This document shows, piece after piece, positions 61,688 to 64,000 of a stretch of DNA of 64,000 bases. A model generated the notes under the pieces. That model was not told the DNA's origin. It worked only from the letters and a program-made list of their open reading frames with translations, and ran no database searches. Each line of letters begins with the position of its first letter. Position 1 is the first letter of the stretch. This stretch comes from Acidobacteriota bacterium (GTDB lineage: Bacteria > Acidobacteriota > Terriglobia > Terriglobales > Acidobacteriaceae), in the NCBI GenBank assembly GCA_028872955.1, contig JAGWNX010000001.1, positions 1 to 64,000 on the forward strand. Reading direction: 5' to 3'. Both the position numbers and the translations under genes were made by a program.

Positions 61688-61993
61688 TCAGGTTCGTAGC
61701 GGCAGGGACAGCGCGCGAGAGATGCCAAGATGCGCACGCGCCTCTGGCAGCAGCCACACAGGCTGTGGGCTGCACCGTACTGCGACGCGCTGGCCCATCT
61801 GTTCCATCACGCGACGGGCAATGACCGCCACCGTCAACAGAACTAAAGCGACGAACAGCACGATGAGAAAGAGCGGAAACTCCGAGTCGCTCGCCAGTCC
61901 CGGCGGGTCCCACCGGTCAAAGCACTCCAGCAGCGGCATCACCAGCGCCATGGTGGCCAGCAGCAGGGTAACGAGCGTGAGCAACCGCTTCAT
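61688..61993 (-). CDS. Small membrane protein of unknown function
   Basis: 101 residues with two hydrophobic segments (LLTLVTLLLATMALVMPLL and FPLFLIVLFVALVLLTVAVIARRV), an acidic loop between them and a basic C-terminal tail. No convincing ribosome site precedes ATG 61993. It lies 97 bases upstream of the TonB receptor gene on the same strand. No family is recognised. Confidence 0.55.
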   Translation of the reverse strand: MKRLLTLVTLLLATMALVMPLLECFDRWDPPGLASDSEFPLFLIVLFVALVLLTVAVIARRVMEQMGQRVAVRCSPQPVWLLPEARAHLGISRALSLPLRT

Positions 61994-62106
61994 ACGCTGA
62001 GTGTACTGTGGGCGGCGTGCCCGTGCCGCTCTTTCTGCGCAACCGGCAGAGTGCTCCCGCTATGCGGACCGCCGGGCCGAATGCAGACAACGGCGACGGA
62101 CGACCG

Positions 62107-63255
62107 CTAAGGACGCATCGGTGCCGTCATGAGCGAGAGAAACAGCTGCACGAACCGCTCGCGATCAAAGTCCCAGACCACGTTGGCCACCCGGGCATCG
62201 GGCGGCGGCACTGGCTTCTGCCGTTTGGCCTCGTGGCTGTCCGGCCAGGGTGATCCACCATAGCCCTGCGGCACCTCATCCCAGTACCAGGACGCGCCAT
62301 AGCTCATGCCCTGCATGGTATCCACATCGACGTAGTAACGGCGCATTGCGGTGATCAGGCCGGGGTCAATCAGGTAGGCGGCCATCAGCTCATCTGGCAT
62401 ACGAAACCACTCGACCGGCTGGTGCGCCCGATAGGGCTTCATCACCAGCTCTTCGTAGAGCATCGCCTCCGCCTTGTTTTGCCCATGAGCAATGGCTTCG
62501 GCCATGGCCGGCGTCTTGTGCACCTTCTCGGCAACGTCGACCGTGACCAGCGTCAGCTTGGGCCACGCAGCGTGCAACACAATCTGCGCAGCCTCAGGGT
62601 CGTAGACCACGTTCACCGTCTTGGGCTGCATGCCAGGACTGGTGCCCATGAACACCACTTCCTGCACCAGCGGCACAATGCCGGGGTCGAGCTTGATTGC
62701 GAGCGCCACATTGGTGAGCGCGCCACCGCAGTACAGCGTCACCTGGTGGGGATAGCGCCGCACCTGATCGATGATGAACTGCGCGGCAGAGCCCGGTGCA
62801 GCCTGCTGCCTGGCAAAGCCTCCGTACGGCGGCTTCACGTCATCCGGCTCAGGACTGTACTCGGCGTATGCACCCAGGAAGGGATCGGTACGCGTGCCAC
62901 CGTACAGCCGGGTAAGCCGTACCGGCGTGTAGCGCGATTGCACCAGCGGAAACTCTGCCCCCATGTGAACAGGAATCTCGGGCCGGCCAATATCCTCCAG
63001 CAGCTTCAGCACGTCGGCCGTCTCCTGCTTCAGCCAGCCGTTGCCCGTCACCACGGTGACTCCCAGCACCTGGATCTTCGGTGACTGCAACAACATCACC
63101 AGGGGGTCTTCATTGTCGCCGATGATGCCGTCCGTGTCCTGGTCATAGATGACCTTGCGCGGCTCGGGCTCCGGTTGCGCCGCGGCCATGCCCCGCACGC
63201 CGCCGATGCCAGCCAACACCCATACCATTGCGACAACCGCGGGACGCAGCCTCAT
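62107..63255 (-). CDS. Secreted nucleoside-hydrolase-like protein
   Basis: 382 residues with a signal peptide (AVVAMVWVLAGIGGVRGMAA). The fold matches the inosine/uridine nucleoside hydrolase family: VIYDQDTDGIIGDNEDPLVMLL near residue 35, VLGVTVVTGNGW, VTLYCGGALTNVALAI, and VVYDPEAAQIVLHAAWPKLTLV with MGTSPGM before it. The usual DTDPGxDD calcium motif is here DQDTDGIIGDNED, with two extra residues before the last acids, so substrate or metal geometry may differ. The export signal suggests nucleoside scavenging outside the cytoplasm, or a different glycoside as substrate. Confidence 0.88.
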   Translation of the reverse strand: MRLRPAVVAMVWVLAGIGGVRGMAAAQPEPEPRKVIYDQDTDGIIGDNEDPLVMLLQSPKIQVLGVTVVTGNGWLKQETADVLKLLEDIGRPEIPVHMGAEFPLVQSRYTPVRLTRLYGGTRTDPFLGAYAEYSPEPDDVKPPYGGFARQQAAPGSAAQFIIDQVRRYPHQVTLYCGGALTNVALAIKLDPGIVPLVQEVVFMGTSPGMQPKTVNVVYDPEAAQIVLHAAWPKLTLVTVDVAEKVHKTPAMAEAIAHGQNKAEAMLYEELVMKPYRAHQPVEWFRMPDELMAAYLIDPGLITAMRRYYVDVDTMQGMSYGASWYWDEVPQGYGGSPWPDSHEAKRQKPVPPPDARVANVVWDFDRERFVQLFLSLMTAPMRP

Positions 63256-63341
63256 GGATAGAACCCCTCCGTGCGTTGCTCAGTTCCCTTATCGTATCGC
63301 TATCGTCCGTTGACACAAGCAGGCAACGGCAGACACAGAGA

Positions 63342-63386
63342 GGCCGCAGCAAACCAGAGGCTCATCGCCTCTCGTTCGCTGCGGCC
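63342..63386. terminator. Nested stem-loop after the glycosidase gene
   Basis: An outer perfect 9-bp stem GGCCGCAGC / GCTGCGGCC encloses an inner 5-bp hairpin GAGGC-tcatc-GCCTC. It lies 26 bases beyond the glycosidase stop on the minus strand. No T-run follows, so a strict intrinsic terminator is uncertain. Confidence 0.5.
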
Positions 63387-63411
63387 CGGCTTCTCTGCGT
63401 CGCCCTCTCTG

Positions 63412-64000
63412 TTACTTGGTGCCTACCGACTGCACCGTAACCGGCCCCACCAGCCCGGACGCCTGCAGCCTGGAGTTGGCCCGGTATGGCTTGACTGTTG
63501 TGAAGGTGTACTTGGTCGTAGCATCCGGTTGCTGGTCGCCGATCAGGCGATTCACCCACGAGTTCGTCACCTGCACCTCCAGTTGATTGCTGCCAGCGTG
63601 AATCGCCTCGGTCACATCCACCCGATACGGCGCGTGCCACACGATGCCGAGCGACTTGCCGTTCAGCTTCACCTCGGCCATATGCTGCACGTCACCCAGG
63701 TCAAGCCAGATGTGCTTGCCTGCGTGCAGCCAGGCGGCATCGGCATCGATCGTCTTCGTATAGGTTGCCGTGCCAGAGAAGTAGCGGATCCCCGTGTCCT
63801 GGCTGGTCGACAGATCGATCAGCTGGGGCAGCGTTGCGCTCATCGGCGCGCCGCGGCCCTGCTGGAAGGCAACCTGCCATGGCCCATCCAGCGTCGCCAG
63901 CCTGGACTCCACCTCTGCCGGCAGCGTGCGGCTGGTCCGCGTGGTTGGCTTGCGGAAGACCACAAAGACCGTCCCCCACGGCTCCAGCTTCAGCGGCACG
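63412..64000 (-). CDS. C-terminal part of a glycoside hydrolase (GH106-like)
   Basis: The last 196 residues of a gene that continues past the right edge; the leftmost visible residues (PLKLEPWGTVFVVFRK) are internal, and the GTG at 63999 is not a start. The sequence carries a galactose-binding-like beta-sandwich: GIRYFSGTATYTKTID, WLDLGDVQHMAEVKLNGKSL, GIVWHAPYRVDVTEAI, NQLEVQVTNSWVNRLIGD, and ends with LQASGLVGPVTVQSV. These motifs are typical of the C-terminus of GH106 alpha-L-rhamnosidases and related GH2-like enzymes. Activity cannot be set because the catalytic part is outside the window. Confidence 0.8.
   Translation of the reverse strand, partial: VPLKLEPWGTVFVVFRKPTTRTSRTLPAEVESRLATLDGPWQVAFQQGRGAPMSATLPQLIDLSTSQDTGIRYFSGTATYTKTIDADAAWLHAGKHIWLDLGDVQHMAEVKLNGKSLGIVWHAPYRVDVTEAIHAGSNQLEVQVTNSWVNRLIGDQQPDATTKYTFTTVKPYRANSRLQASGLVGPVTVQSVGTK

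Noticed and set aside
1-64000. CRISPR arrays, insertion sequences, prophage, tRNA or rRNA genes
   Set aside because: I saw no regularly spaced repeats, transposase motifs, phage structural genes or tRNA-like cloverleafs apart from tmRNA; subtle cases could be missed by eye.

Overview
The window is a high-GC, densely coded bacterial chromosome segment of about 64 kb. It most likely comes from an acidobacterium of the Terriglobales/Acidobacteriaceae type. That assignment is inferred from the gene mix: secreted S53 (kumamolisin-like) proteins with Ig-like repeats, an Oar-type TonB-dependent receptor with a carboxypeptidase-regulatory-like N-terminus, a rhamnogalacturonan acetylesterase-like SGNH protein, an SSS symporter with a fucose/arabinose-type isomerase, a fadN-fadA-fadE operon and a PCYC-type protein. 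No 16S rRNA gene or other decisive marker is present.

Layout. (1) 1-7.3 kb: the end of a non-ribosomal peptide synthetase (NRPS) locus. A partial A-PCP-C protein is followed by a condensation-like/A/PCP/C protein. The condensation-like domain has lost the catalytic histidine and the A domain reads as an aspartate code, so the protein junction resembles a split module with an 'interface' domain, as known from beta-hydroxy-aspartate siderophores. (2) 7.3-14 kb, minus strand: glycan synthesis and export, with a GT4 glycosyltransferase, gmd, fcl (GDP-L-fucose), a secreted CAP-domain protein and a Wzm/Wzt ABC exporter. (3) 14-18.5 kb: two oligopeptide-type ABC permeases on opposite strands, a YfcE-like phosphodiesterase, a secreted unknown and a CNNM/CorC-type membrane protein. 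(4) 18.5-30.5 kb: housekeeping genes (trxA, thrC-thrB, modABC, murB, a bacilliredoxin, a degenerate NtrC-like AAA+/Fis protein, a DUF885 lipoprotein, proC, ctaA). (5) 30.5-36.6 kb: a sugar-use operon (SSS symporter, two-helix membrane protein, isomerase) with LacI-family-like operators upstream, then ppk1. (6) 36.6-43 kb: two large secreted S53-family proteins, one with all catalytic residues and one without, sharing an unusual C-terminal membrane tail. (7) 43-48.7 kb: the fadN-fadA-fadE beta-oxidation operon, with a palindrome inside the spacer of a strong sigma-70-like promoter. (8) 48.7-64 kb: a GH24-like lysozyme, an M16 peptidase pair, glmU, an HD-GYP response regulator, a pterin dehydratase, small membrane and secreted proteins, a PCYC-motif protein, an SGNH esterase, an EamA protein, tmRNA, a TonB-dependent receptor, a secreted nucleoside-hydrolase-like protein and the C-terminal end of a GH106-like glycosidase.

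The strongest leads are the split NRPS module with its probable interface domain, the active/inactive sedolisin pair with its shared tail, the NtrC-like protein without a GAFTGA loop, and the operator-in-promoter arrangement of the fad operon. I saw no CRISPR array, insertion sequence, prophage, tRNA or rRNA. All calls are by eye; no database search was run.
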